From Pseudomonas purpurea (lineage in GTDB: Bacteria; Pseudomonadota; Gammaproteobacteria; Pseudomonadales; Pseudomonadaceae), in contig NZ_CP150918.1 of NCBI RefSeq assembly GCF_039908635.1, positions 3,653,001 through 3,717,000 on the forward strand: a stretch of 64,000 bases of DNA, written 5' to 3'. Under the pieces are notes generated by a model. The model did not search any database. It worked only from the letters and a program-made list of their open reading frames with translations, and was not told the DNA's origin. Position 1 is the stretch's first letter. Every line of letters begins with the position of its first letter. Below are positions 7,852 through 16,270 of this stretch, piece by piece. Made by a program: the position numbers and the translations under genes.

Positions 7852-9105
7852 TTAATGGCAGTGGAGCCCGCCGGTACGGGACATCTCGCTCAGCAGCTCA
7901 ATCAACTCATCGGCGTCTACATTGACGGACTCCCGCTGGTTGAGCCGTTCCAGCAGACTGATAAGACGCCCGTGCGGATCAGCCAAGACGATACTTTGGG
8001 CCCCGATAAACACCCGAAACTCATCACGACCGCAATCCAGACCCGCCTCATACGAGGCCAGGAAAGGTTGGCGCAGTGACACCACCGAACCTCGCTGCAC
8101 GCGCTCAGGCGCAGACAGTCGGGTGTCTAGCAGCAGGTTTTCGCTGATGGCTCTGGGCAACTCCCAACCGCCATTGCTGCGCAGCCGATGCCAGTAATAA
8201 TTGAGGTAATGAGGGAGTTCATTATCGACCCAGGACCGAACGGTCGACTCCAACAGTTCGGTCACCGGACTCAACAGCGGATTGTCATTTTTCAACGGCA
8301 CGAGCGCCGACATGCCTTCTTCATCGAAAGGCAGCGTCAGGTCACTGAGCGCCGGAATCACTTTCCCTGACAGAAACCGCTTCAACGGATAGGTATAGAA
8401 CGGCAACGCGACAGAAACAGAGTATTGGTCCTGGCGCCCAATGTGATAAACGGAAGCCGGCAAGTACAGTACGTCGCCCGGTTTAAGGACATGCAAAGTG
8501 GCTGTTTCCAGCAATCGTTCATAGGCTTCGGAATCCGCGAAAGTGGGCGCACGGTGCCCCACCATCTCGACATAAAGTTCCCTGGACCAACAGTAAAAGT
8601 CTTTTACGCCCGGGCCAAGATGACAGAGAAAGGCATGTTCGAAGCCCTCATGAATACCAAAGGCAGTACCCGAGTAGTTACCACAGAACGCGGCTTGTTC
8701 CACCCCGCCAATAGGAAATCCCTTGTAGTCGAAGAACGATTGAATCAATTGGCCAAAGTCAGCCGCCAGTTTTGGACTGGCCTGTTCAAGATTGTTTACA
8801 ACCAGACTGAATCGCTCTTTACCCGTAAGGCGCTGCATAAACCCCATAAGCGCTTCATCTGGCAGGGTATCTTGAGAGAAGGCACCTTCAATCAAATCGT
8901 CCCGGCGATTTTCTCCGTCGTAAACCCGAATGCGACAGTCCAGGGCTTCACGCAAGTTGCGGTCCTGCAGTGCATAAAAAGCGGACTCCACTGTCTTGGC
9001 TGTGGCAAAGCCTGTGGCAAGTGGAAGTAACGACTCAAAAAGAAAGGGGTCCCGTCCTGAGTTGGTTTTTTCTTCGAAGCCTTCCCATACTTCTTTATCA
9101 AACAT
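7852..9105 (-). CDS. JmjC/cupin_8-type Fe(II) oxygenase, ribosomal-oxygenase-like layout
   Basis: A 417-residue protein with a double-stranded beta-helix core and a C-terminal winged-helix-like segment ('LISLLERLNQRESVNVDADE'). This layout is shared with ribosomal oxygenases (YcfD, MINA, NO66), which hydroxylate residues in proteins. The distal iron His is clear in 'DVLYLPASVYHIG' (H221). The proximal site reads 'GIHEGFEHAF' (H152-E153-G154), so the usual Asp of an HxD motif appears to be Gly. The start at 9105 is chosen over the longer frame at 9132 because GAGGAAGG lies 8 nt before it. As first enzyme after the repeat peptide it is the best candidate to act directly on the peptide, for example hydroxylating Pro, Asp, Arg or Lys. 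The substrate is inference. Confidence 0.8.
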   Translation of the reverse strand: MFDKEVWEGFEEKTNSGRDPFLFESLLPLATGFATAKTVESAFYALQDRNLREALDCRIRVYDGENRRDDLIEGAFSQDTLPDEALMGFMQRLTGKERFSLVVNNLEQASPKLAADFGQLIQSFFDYKGFPIGGVEQAAFCGNYSGTAFGIHEGFEHAFLCHLGPGVKDFYCWSRELYVEMVGHRAPTFADSEAYERLLETATLHVLKPGDVLYLPASVYHIGRQDQYSVSVALPFYTYPLKRFLSGKVIPALSDLTLPFDEEGMSALVPLKNDNPLLSPVTELLESTVRSWVDNELPHYLNYYWHRLRSNGGWELPRAISENLLLDTRLSAPERVQRGSVVSLRQPFLASYEAGLDCGRDEFRVFIGAQSIVLADPHGRLISLLERLNQRESVNVDADELIELLSEMSRTGGLHCH

Positions 9106-9156
9106 GAATGACCTTCCTCTACCCACCATCACTGAACATTGTGTGACACCGTCGAG

Positions 9157-9194
9157 GTAAGCCGGCTGCCCAACCCGCGCAGCAGCCGGCTTAC
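9157..9194 (-). terminator. Strong hairpin between precursor-peptide gene and first enzyme (attenuator or processing stem)
   Basis: GTAAGCCGGCTGC (9157-9169) pairs perfectly with 9182-9194, giving a 13-bp stem with a 12-nt loop. It starts 3 nt after the peptide stop codon and no U-run follows. It therefore fits partial termination or 3'-end protection of the short transcript better than full termination. This would let the peptide be made in excess of the enzymes. Confidence 0.75.
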
Positions 9195-9196
9195 GA

Positions 9197-9367
9197 TCAG
9201 ATCAGGCTCGCCGCATCAGGGCGCACGCCTGTTTTCATTGCATCGGGACGCACACCCGTCTTCATCGCATCCGGGCGAACGCCAGTCTTCATTGCATCAG
9301 GACGCACGCCTGTTTTCATCGCATCAGGACGAACACCCGTCTTCATCAAACAAGTTCCACTGTTCAT
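9197..9367 (-). CDS. Repetitive precursor peptide: five tandem MKTGVRPDA units
   Basis: A 56-residue ORF with layout MNSGTCL, then MKTGVRPDA five times, then ASLI and stop. The repeat units occupy 9346-9320, 9319-9293, 9292-9266, 9265-9239 and 9238-9212. AAGGAAG sits about 5 nt before the ATG. The units are identical in protein but not in DNA: seven of the nine codons vary synonymously between copies and none varies non-synonymously. This strongly argues for selection on the peptide sequence. The gene heads a same-strand run of modifying-type enzymes and exporters. Each unit offers modifiable Lys, Thr, Arg, Pro and Asp, and a single Cys sits in the short leader. I read it as a multi-core precursor peptide but recognise no named family. 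Confidence 0.85.
   Translation of the reverse strand: MNSGTCLMKTGVRPDAMKTGVRPDAMKTGVRPDAMKTGVRPDAMKTGVRPDAASLI
9212..9346 (-). repeat. 27-bp coding tandem repeat, five copies
   Basis: Five contiguous 27-bp units encode MKTGVRPDA with only synonymous differences. There are no spacers, so this is not a CRISPR array. Units 2 and 5 differ at just two bases. Confidence 0.95.
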
Positions 9368-9748
9368 ATCGCTTCCTTTTTAATCATAGAGTTAGAGCAT
9401 TGTGGTGTTGCAAAAACAGATACCTTTAACGGTCGCGCCTAGAGCAACTGCTTCAGCCACAAGCATGCCTTCAACGTTTAACGCTGAGGTTCCTGATTTA
9501 TGGGACGCACTTAAACACGCCTAGTGTCCTACAGAAAAAGACTACAACAGGCGCCGTGCGAAATTGAAGATAGATGGGTTTTGAATTCGTGCTTTGGGCA
9601 TTTGTTTCTAATTATTAGAAGACTGTTACAGAGGCCTCTAAACAAACAGTTGCAAGCGTGTGACGGGTATCTGGGCAAACAACTCATGAACGATTGATGT
9701 CTGCAAGGACGTCACTGAAACGGCGACTTGCGCAATCATTGTGGGTCG
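9368..9748 (-). promoter_or_regulatory. Upstream region of the peptide cluster with palindromes
   Basis: This 380-nt gene-free stretch must hold the cluster promoter. Two dyads stand out. TTCTAAT-T-ATTAGAA is a perfect inverted repeat at 9606-9620. At 9622-9650, ACTGTT and AACAGT flank the 10-bp palindrome AGAGGCCTCT (9630-9639). Two CTAGGCG-containing segments (about 9435-9442 and 9519-9526) resemble each other. I could not assign a convincing -35/-10 pair. The dyads are candidate operators for an unknown regulator. Confidence 0.45.
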
Positions 9749-9780
9749 AGGTCAGCCCCTTCGCCGCAGGGGGCCGACCT
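9749..9780 (-). terminator. Hairpin after tamB
   Basis: AGGTC-A-GCCCC pairs with GGGGC-C-GACCT (one internal mismatch, 10-nt loop), 12 nt beyond the tamB stop. No T-run follows, so it may be a weak terminator. Confidence 0.5.
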
Positions 9781-9791
9781 TGATCGGGGAG

Positions 9792-12700
9792 TTAGAAATC
9801 CCGCTTGTAGAAGATGTCCAGCGAACTGGCGACTCCGCTGGCAGCCTCCAGATAAACCTTCTTGCTCAGTTTGTAACGCAAGGCGATGGTGTTGGCCGGT
9901 TCGAACACGCCAACGCCATAACGCAAACTGAGTTTCTCGGAGATGTTGCCGCTGGCCACCACGCTGGTAGTGGTGCCGCTGCCCTGGGTGTCGAGCTGAA
10001 AGTCCTGGATGCCCAGGCCCTTGGCCAGACTGCCGGTCAGGTCGGAACTGCCCATCAGGCCCAGCCCCAATGCAGCCTGCGCGAGCATGTTGTTGTCTTC
10101 ACCGTTGCTGGTCAGCGGACGCCCGAGCACCAGATAGGACAGCGCCTGTTCCTGGCTCATGGCCGGTTCCGAGAAGATCTGCGTGGTCGGCTGCTCGGCG
10201 CTGCCGCTCAGGCGGATACCGGCGATCACGTCATCTGTCTGGCGCACCGCTTCGATGTCCAGGTACGGTTGGTCGAGAGGGCCGGCGAACAACAACCGCG
10301 CACGGCGCACCGTCAATCGCTGGCCGTAGGCCCGATAACGGCCATCGTTGAGCCAGAGCTCGCCACGGGTGTCCATGTTGTCGCCGATGTGTACCTGGCC
10401 TTGCAGGTTGGCGGTCAGGCCGAACCCGGCAAAGCTGAGTTTATCCTCGCCCACCACCACATCCACATCCATCGCCATGGCCATCGGCGGTTTGCCCTCT
10501 TCGGTCTGGTGACCGACGATCACCGTGTCGTCAGAGACCTTGACCGTCGAGGGCGGTAACTCGCGCACCGTGATCTCGCCCTTGGGCACACGCACCTTGC
10601 CGGCAATCTTCAGTTGCTCGTTATTGATCGAGATGTGCAGGTCCGGCGCCACTTCCAGCGCCGCATACGGTTCGACCGTCACCGGCAGTTGCGTGCCTTT
10701 GAGGCTCACATCCACCAACAGCGCCTGGCCCCAGGCGATGTGCCCGTTCACGCTGCCCTGCCCGGCCTTGCCGCTTTTCCAACTGCCGTTGAGCTGCACG
10801 CTTTCGCCGGCAATCTGTGCCTGAACCTGCAACGCTTCAAGGCTGGTCGGCAACTGCGAGCCTGCGATTTCACCGTCGCTGAGGGTCAGGTTGCCGTTGA
10901 CCTGAGGCGCCAGCAAACCGCCCGACAAACTGCCGCTGCCGTTCAAGCGCCCGGTCAGTTTTTCGACCATTGGCACGAACGGCCGCACCACCGACACATC
11001 CAGACCATTGAGGCGGAACGAGCCGCTCAACGGCTTGCTCTTGGCCAGCGGATTGATCTGCGCCTGAACGCTCAACTCGCCCAGCTTGCCACCGACAAAA
11101 TCGAGCTGCGTGTCGATGCGTTTCGGGTTAAGGGTGCTGGTCAGTTTCAGGGTCTGGTAGGGGAAATCCAGCCACTGGTCTTTTTCCTTGATGCGCAGCG
11201 TACCGCCACTGGCATCGACCATGACCTGGCCTTTCGGGCCGCTGGCCGGCAAGTCCAGTTGCACGTCCGCGTTGAGCTTGCCCTGCCAGGCGAAGTCTTT
11301 CGGCAACCATTGCGCCAGGCTGTCGATCGGGAATTGCTTGAGGTGGTAACGCAGTTTCGGCTCAGGCATCAGGCGCTGATCCTCGCCACACAAACTGGCC
11401 GGGCCGGACATCCAGCAATGAGCGCCGAACGTCAGCCGACCATCGGCCAGGCGTTCGACTTTTGCCGGGCTCTGCAGCTTCCAGTCCTGGCCGCCGGCCT
11501 GTACGTCGCCACTGGCCAACCGGCCGCGCCAGTTGCCTTTGTCCAGCGCACCGTCCAGACCCAACGCCAGTTTCAGCAACGGCCCTTGCAGGTCCAGTTG
11601 CAGCTTCTGGTTTTTGATATCGCCCTGGGCGCTGGCGGTGAGGGCGCCCAATTGGGTGTCGCCGGCCTGAATGCCGCTGCCCTTGAGGTCGATCTTCGCC
11701 CGTTGCGCGCTGTCGAGATTGGCGTCCAGGTTCAGGCTTTGCAGGCGATTGTCGTCGAACGCCAGTTGCGTACCTTGCAGGCTGAGTTTGCCTTGGGGCG
11801 CCTTGAGCGTTCCGCCGACATCGACTCGACCATTGAGCTGCCCGCGCAATTGCGGCCAGAGCTGGCCAAGACGCAGCGCCTTGATGTCGAGCTGGCCGGT
11901 GAGCTTCTGTTGCAAGTTGCCGGTGCCGTCGATGCGGTTGTCGCCGAGGCGGATGTGCAGCGCGCTCAGATTCCAGCGTTCAGCGCCGCCATCGGCCTTG
12001 GCCTGCAAGATCGCCGGTTGACCGCGCAGTTTGCCCTTGAGGTCCAGGTCGGCGTTCAGGCTGAGCGTTTCATGCTTCATTTCACCCTTGCTGCGCAACG
12101 GCCCGGCCAACGTCCCCGGCAGTTCGGCAACCCAGTACGCTGGGTTGATCGCCGACAGGTCCAATGCCGTGTCCCAAGCGATGCCGTCGGCAAATTGCAG
12201 GTTCAAATGCCCTTCGGCCTTGCCCTGCCCTGCCACCAGTTTGAATTCCGGCAGGAAGATTTTCGTCAGGTCGCCACTGAACGGGCTGCTCAGGCTGAAC
12301 GCCCCGGCCGGGCCATCCAGCGCAGCCTTGAAGTTGCCCAGATAATTGCCATCGCGGTAGGACACCTCGCCATTGAAGCTGCGCAACGCAACCTGAGGCT
12401 CATCAATCAACGGGTACAGCCTGTACCACGGGAAATCCAGCCAATCGATTTTTGCTTCCGCGCTCAGGCCCTCGGACCAATCGAGCTGCCCGCTCAGTTT
12501 CAGGTTTTGCTGGGCGTTGGCATTCAGCTCCAGGCCGGCGATCTGCGCGCCCTTGGCGTCGACCTTGCCTTGCAGCAGCAACGCGACCGGGCCTTGCTCG
12601 GCTGGCACTGTGGCTTTGCCGAGCAGTTGATAGCCGTTCTTCAGGTCACCATTGCCGGTCAGTTCCAACTGGTCAAGTTGCAAGGTGTCGGGCAAATCGG

Positions 12701-13463
12701 CGCTGGCCTTGAAGCCATCGGCGGTGATGCGCACCTTGGCGGGCAAGTTGTCCGCCAGCGGTTGCAGTTCACCACTCAGGCGACCTTGCAGGTAACCGCT
12801 GCTGTCGGCGTTGAGGTTAAGGGTTTTCAGCAGGTCGCCATCGACTTTCAGCGCCAGCGCCCACGGCGTGTTGCCCGGCGCCGGCAAAGTCAGTGTGCCT
12901 TCAGCGCTCAGCGGCCAGTTGCCGGTCGGTTGCAGCAGCCCGGAAAGGTCCAGGCCCAGGTCGTCACGTTGCAGGTGAACAGAGTCGATCTGCAAACCCT
13001 TGGCGGTCCAGTGAGCAGCCAGTTTCAGGTCTTTGAGCTGCTCGCTGCCGTCCAGTATCAGGCTGCCGACCTGCACGTCGCCCAACTGAATCGCCACCGG
13101 CAGTTTCAGCTCAGGCAGGCTGATCGGCCCACTGCTTTTTTCGCTGCCGGGGGCGAACTGCAAACTGACCTGATCGACCTTCAACTGCTCGATGCACAGG
13201 GTCATGCGCGCCAGGCACAGCGGCGACCAGGCCAGTAATGGTCGGTTCAACTCGACACGACTGCCCGCTTGTTGCCACAGCAGGTGATCGGCACTCCATT
13301 GACCGCCCAACCGGCCCTGAAAATTGTCCACCGTCAAACCCGGCACCTGGCTCAGGACCCAACGGCTGCCGGCCTGTGTGCCGAGCACCGTAACCACCGT
13401 CGCTATAACCAGCATCAGCAGCGCGAGAACCGCCAGCAGCGCTATTTTCAAACCACGCTTCAC
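9792..13463 (-). CDS. tamB: Translocation and assembly module inner-membrane component TamB
   Basis: A 1223-residue protein with a single N-terminal membrane anchor (about residues 6-28, 'LKIALLAVLALLMLVIATVVTVLG'). It continues as a very long repetitive beta-rich AsmA/DUF490-type region, and the conserved TamB C-terminal domain ends in 'YKRDF'. TamB spans the periplasm, works with TamA, and is implicated in outer-membrane protein insertion and bulk lipid transport. Translation begins at a GTG that overlaps the tamA stop by 4 nt, giving coupled expression. The length matches the family. The large opposite-strand open frames here are shadows of this gene. Confidence 0.96.
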   Translation of the reverse strand: MKRGLKIALLAVLALLMLVIATVVTVLGTQAGSRWVLSQVPGLTVDNFQGRLGGQWSADHLLWQQAGSRVELNRPLLAWSPLCLARMTLCIEQLKVDQVSLQFAPGSEKSSGPISLPELKLPVAIQLGDVQVGSLILDGSEQLKDLKLAAHWTAKGLQIDSVHLQRDDLGLDLSGLLQPTGNWPLSAEGTLTLPAPGNTPWALALKVDGDLLKTLNLNADSSGYLQGRLSGELQPLADNLPAKVRITADGFKASADLPDTLQLDQLELTGNGDLKNGYQLLGKATVPAEQGPVALLLQGKVDAKGAQIAGLELNANAQQNLKLSGQLDWSEGLSAEAKIDWLDFPWYRLYPLIDEPQVALRSFNGEVSYRDGNYLGNFKAALDGPAGAFSLSSPFSGDLTKIFLPEFKLVAGQGKAEGHLNLQFADGIAWDTALDLSAINPAYWVAELPGTLAGPLRSKGEMKHETLSLNADLDLKGKLRGQPAILQAKADGGAERWNLSALHIRLGDNRIDGTGNLQQKLTGQLDIKALRLGQLWPQLRGQLNGRVDVGGTLKAPQGKLSLQGTQLAFDDNRLQSLNLDANLDSAQRAKIDLKGSGIQAGDTQLGALTASAQGDIKNQKLQLDLQGPLLKLALGLDGALDKGNWRGRLASGDVQAGGQDWKLQSPAKVERLADGRLTFGAHCWMSGPASLCGEDQRLMPEPKLRYHLKQFPIDSLAQWLPKDFAWQGKLNADVQLDLPASGPKGQVMVDASGGTLRIKEKDQWLDFPYQTLKLTSTLNPKRIDTQLDFVGGKLGELSVQAQINPLAKSKPLSGSFRLNGLDVSVVRPFVPMVEKLTGRLNGSGSLSGGLLAPQVNGNLTLSDGEIAGSQLPTSLEALQVQAQIAGESVQLNGSWKSGKAGQGSVNGHIAWGQALLVDVSLKGTQLPVTVEPYAALEVAPDLHISINNEQLKIAGKVRVPKGEITVRELPPSTVKVSDDTVIVGHQTEEGKPPMAMAMDVDVVVGEDKLSFAGFGLTANLQGQVHIGDNMDTRGELWLNDGRYRAYGQRLTVRRARLLFAGPLDQPYLDIEAVRQTDDVIAGIRLSGSAEQPTTQIFSEPAMSQEQALSYLVLGRPLTSNGEDNNMLAQAALGLGLMGSSDLTGSLAKGLGIQDFQLDTQGSGTTTSVVASGNISEKLSLRYGVGVFEPANTIALRYKLSKKVYLEAASGVASSLDIFYKRDF

Positions 13464-15187
13464 AGCTCAGGCCCCATGGAAAAGTGCAAACGAATACCGC
13501 CGTCGTCGTCCAGCGCATGAGCCAGGTCGAGGCGAATCGGGCCCACGGGTGACACCCAGCGCACGCCGACACCGACACCGGTCTTGAGGTTCGGCAGTTC
13601 GAGTTTGTTGAAGGAGTTGCCCTGGTCGACAAAGGTCGCGATCCGCCATTTTTCGGCAATCGAGTATTGATACTCCGCACTGAGCGCGACCATGTAGCGG
13701 CCACCGATTCGGTCACCGTCGGCGTTCTCCGGGGACAGGCTCTGGTAGTCGTAACCCCGCACGCTCTGGTCGCCACCGGCGAAGAAGCGCAATGACGGCG
13801 GAACGGATTTGTAGCCGTTGGTGGCGCTGCCACCGACCTGCACGCGCCCGAGCAACCGGTGGTTGTCCCAGACCGTGGTCAGGCCTTTGAACAGTGCTGT
13901 GCCGTAGAGCAAATTGGTGTCCGAGGCCAACCCTTCCTTCGCCACCTTGGTGTCGAATTGCAGGCGATAACCGTTGTGCGGATCGATGCGATTGTCGCTG
14001 CGCAAATAGGAGTAGCTGACGCCGGGCATCAGCAAATTACTGAGGCCCGAGTCATCGCCGAGGCGGTATTCCTCACGTTGCCATTTAAGCGAAATCACCC
14101 GCTGCCAGCCGCTGGGCAACTTGCTGTGCCATTCCGGGCCCAGGGTGAGCAACTTGCTCAGGCTGTCCGTGTTGGCCAGTTCTTCATACTGATAGCCACC
14201 GGCAAACCGCAATTTGTCGGTGAGCGGCGGGTCCAGTGGAATGTCGTACCACAGGCCGACGTTTTGCCGAGGCGCCGACAACTCGGCCTCCCAGCCATAG
14301 CTGTGACCTTGGGGGTTGACCCAATGCCGGGTCCAGTTGGCCTTGGCACGTGGCCCGACGTCTGTCGAAAAACCCAGGCCAAGGCCCATGGTGCGCGGCT
14401 TGCGGGTGTCGAGTTTGACGGCCACCGGAATCACGTCGTTGGCCGCCGCGGTCGGTGCGGCGTCAACGCGCACCGAGTCAAAATAGCCGCTCGATTGCAG
14501 GGCCTGATTGAGTTCGGCGATCAGCTCGGAGTCATAAGGCGCGCCGCTCTTGAACGGCACCATGCGTTGCAGCAGGTCTTCGTCGAACGGTGTGTCGCCG
14601 GTAAAACTGACCTTGCCCAGCGCATAACGCGGGCCGCTGTCGTAGATCAATTCGATGTCGGCCACCCCGGCCAGCGGGTCGACCAACAGCTTCTGACTGG
14701 TAAAACGCCCACTGAAAAAACCGTAGCGCGAGGCCTGGTTCTGGATCAGCCGCTTGGCGTCTTCGTAATGGCCATGGTTGAGCACTGCACCGGGTTTGAG
14801 CAGATCGCTTTTGGGCACGCGAAAGGACTTGAGCGCAGCCGCCGCGCCGTCGATGCGCACGGTCACGTTGCGCAGGTGAATGGGTTCGCCGGGGTCGATG
14901 GTCAGCACCAGCCTTGGCGATTTGCCGTCCTTGACCGTGCTTTCTATATGGGGCTGGTAATAACCCAACGCCTGGGCAGCCTTGCGCGCCTGCTCTTCGG
15001 CGCCACGACTGAAGCGCAACAAGGCAGCTTCATCGCGATCGCCGAGATCGCCGATGTACCCTTCAATGTTGGCCTTGAGTTCGTCGTTGGACGGTTTGAT
15101 CCGCACGTCCAATTCACTGTGTGCCAGGGCCGCCGTGCTGCTGAACAGCACCAGCAAACCGCTGGTAAATCTTCCTGGAAATTTCAT
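13460..15187 (-). CDS. tamA: Translocation and assembly module outer-membrane protein TamA
   Basis: A 575-residue Omp85-family protein. It starts MKFPGRFTSGLLVLFSSTAALA (signal peptide), followed by about three POTRA domains (residues about 25-245) and a 16-strand barrel. The Omp85 motif 'FFAGGDQSVRGYDYQSL' and a C-terminal beta-signal ending in 'RLHFSMGPEL' are present. TamA pairs with TamB to assemble autotransporters and other outer-membrane proteins. The start at 15187 begins a proper signal peptide, although upstream in-frame starts exist and no clear Shine-Dalgarno is visible. It lies 65 nt after an acetyltransferase gene and is coupled to tamB. Confidence 0.95.
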   Translation of the reverse strand: MKFPGRFTSGLLVLFSSTAALAHSELDVRIKPSNDELKANIEGYIGDLGDRDEAALLRFSRGAEEQARKAAQALGYYQPHIESTVKDGKSPRLVLTIDPGEPIHLRNVTVRIDGAAAALKSFRVPKSDLLKPGAVLNHGHYEDAKRLIQNQASRYGFFSGRFTSQKLLVDPLAGVADIELIYDSGPRYALGKVSFTGDTPFDEDLLQRMVPFKSGAPYDSELIAELNQALQSSGYFDSVRVDAAPTAAANDVIPVAVKLDTRKPRTMGLGLGFSTDVGPRAKANWTRHWVNPQGHSYGWEAELSAPRQNVGLWYDIPLDPPLTDKLRFAGGYQYEELANTDSLSKLLTLGPEWHSKLPSGWQRVISLKWQREEYRLGDDSGLSNLLMPGVSYSYLRSDNRIDPHNGYRLQFDTKVAKEGLASDTNLLYGTALFKGLTTVWDNHRLLGRVQVGGSATNGYKSVPPSLRFFAGGDQSVRGYDYQSLSPENADGDRIGGRYMVALSAEYQYSIAEKWRIATFVDQGNSFNKLELPNLKTGVGVGVRWVSPVGPIRLDLAHALDDDGGIRLHFSMGPEL

Positions 15188-15252
15188 AGGCGCGGATGCT
15201 ATCACGAGCGTGAGAGCCTGATAGAGCGAACAATCTGAACAAAAGTTCGCCC

Positions 15253-15903
15253 TCAAGCCGTAGCGCGGTGCAACACCTGCGGGTTGGCGTGGAAAAACAC
15301 ATGCTCCAGGATCGGGCCGACCGCCACCTCACCGATCTCCTCGTAACCCTGGCGTTTGTAGAACTCCAGGTAACGCGGATTGCCCGTGTCGAGTACCACG
15401 CCCTGGGAATGCTCGTCGACGGCGCACCAGTTGTGCACGGCTTCGAGTAGCTGCTCGCCGAAGTGCTTGCCCTGGAACTGCGGATGAATCCCCAGCAACG
15501 GCAAGACATGCACCGAGTCCGAGGGTATGCACGCCGCCACGGCCATGTGGTAATCCAGGTAACGCCGCGTGCAGCGAAATCCGGTGCTGAGCACCATGCG
15601 CAAGCGCCAGGCCCAGCTTTCGGTAATCCCCAGCCGACGTTGCGGCGGCGCGATCAGCGCCATGCCGATCAATCGGTCATTGACCACCAGCCCGATGGCG
15701 GGTAAATCCTGAAGAAAGTGCTGTTTGACCAACTCGCGCACCGTCGCCCGTACCCGCTGCTCATAACCGGGCCGTTCGGCCTCGAACAAGTACTTGAAGG
15801 TCGGTTCATGGCGGTATGCGTGATACAGCAACGAGCGGGCTTCACGCGAATAGCCGCTGTCGAGCCGGTGGATGTCGGCAATGGCGGTCGAGGTTTCAGG
15901 CAT
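15253..15903 (-). CDS. GNAT-family N-acetyltransferase
   Basis: A 216-residue protein with the GNAT core. The acetyl-CoA loop is seen in 'LLGIHPQFQGKHFGEQLLEAV' (motif A, Q/R-x-x-G-x-G/A-like) and the C-terminal strand in 'NPRYLEFYKRQGYEEIGE'. GGGAG is about 10 nt before the ATG at 15903, which is preferred over a longer frame. It precedes tamA on the same strand, a placement that probably reflects cotranscription and not shared function. Substrate unknown. Confidence 0.85.
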   Translation of the reverse strand: MPETSTAIADIHRLDSGYSREARSLLYHAYRHEPTFKYLFEAERPGYEQRVRATVRELVKQHFLQDLPAIGLVVNDRLIGMALIAPPQRRLGITESWAWRLRMVLSTGFRCTRRYLDYHMAVAACIPSDSVHVLPLLGIHPQFQGKHFGEQLLEAVHNWCAVDEHSQGVVLDTGNPRYLEFYKRQGYEEIGEVAVGPILEHVFFHANPQVLHRATA

Positions 15904-16270
15904 GACGGTTGATCTCCCTGGGCGCAGCTCATAAAGGCCCCGCTCTTGTGGGTACGAACCCGGTGCCATGGCGTTCGTTCCCTCGTCCTAGGACATTAGC
16001 AGTGCATCCGTCCTGCTGCCACGCCGCCCTCTGCCCTACAGGTTCGCTGACATCAGCGCTTTGCCAGGGCGGCAAGATTGACCGTACAAAAACAGTGCGT
16101 GGGCAACCTTGAAGCGGCCCTTCGGCGCCCTGCCAGCAACATCGCAGGTTACATATTCCAGGGGCAGGGTTGCTACACTGTGCCGCGTTCATCTGCGTAA
16201 ACACCCCTCAAAGGCCCATGAAGACTGGCCGAGGACTTATTTCGAAACCGCTTTGCCAGGACTGCCGACC
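15904..16270. promoter_or_regulatory. Divergent intergenic region between GNAT gene and xthA
   Basis: This 367-nt stretch has no supported gene. It must hold promoters for both flanking genes. A TACACT -10-like element near 16173 faces xthA, but no well-spaced -35 was found. Confidence 0.3.

Noticed and set aside
9212..9346. Five 27-bp direct repeats considered as a CRISPR array
   Set aside because: The repeats are contiguous with no spacers, and they are in frame and coding.
9383..9413. TATGAT and TTGCAA as the promoter of the peptide cluster
   Set aside because: The spacing is 19 bp and the implied start would fall inside the Shine-Dalgarno of the peptide gene.
9139..9429. A 96-residue plus-strand frame with Ser/His-rich repeats
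   Set aside because: It is the antisense shadow of the MKTGVRPDA repeat gene. The minus-strand frame has the Shine-Dalgarno and shows only synonymous variation between repeats.
10614..13238. An 874-residue plus-strand open frame
   Set aside because: It is opposite tamB, has no family resemblance and is Gln/Arg/Ala-biased as expected for a shadow frame in high-GC DNA.
13859..15238. A 459-residue plus-strand open frame
   Set aside because: It is the antisense of tamA; the tamA frame carries clear Omp85 features.
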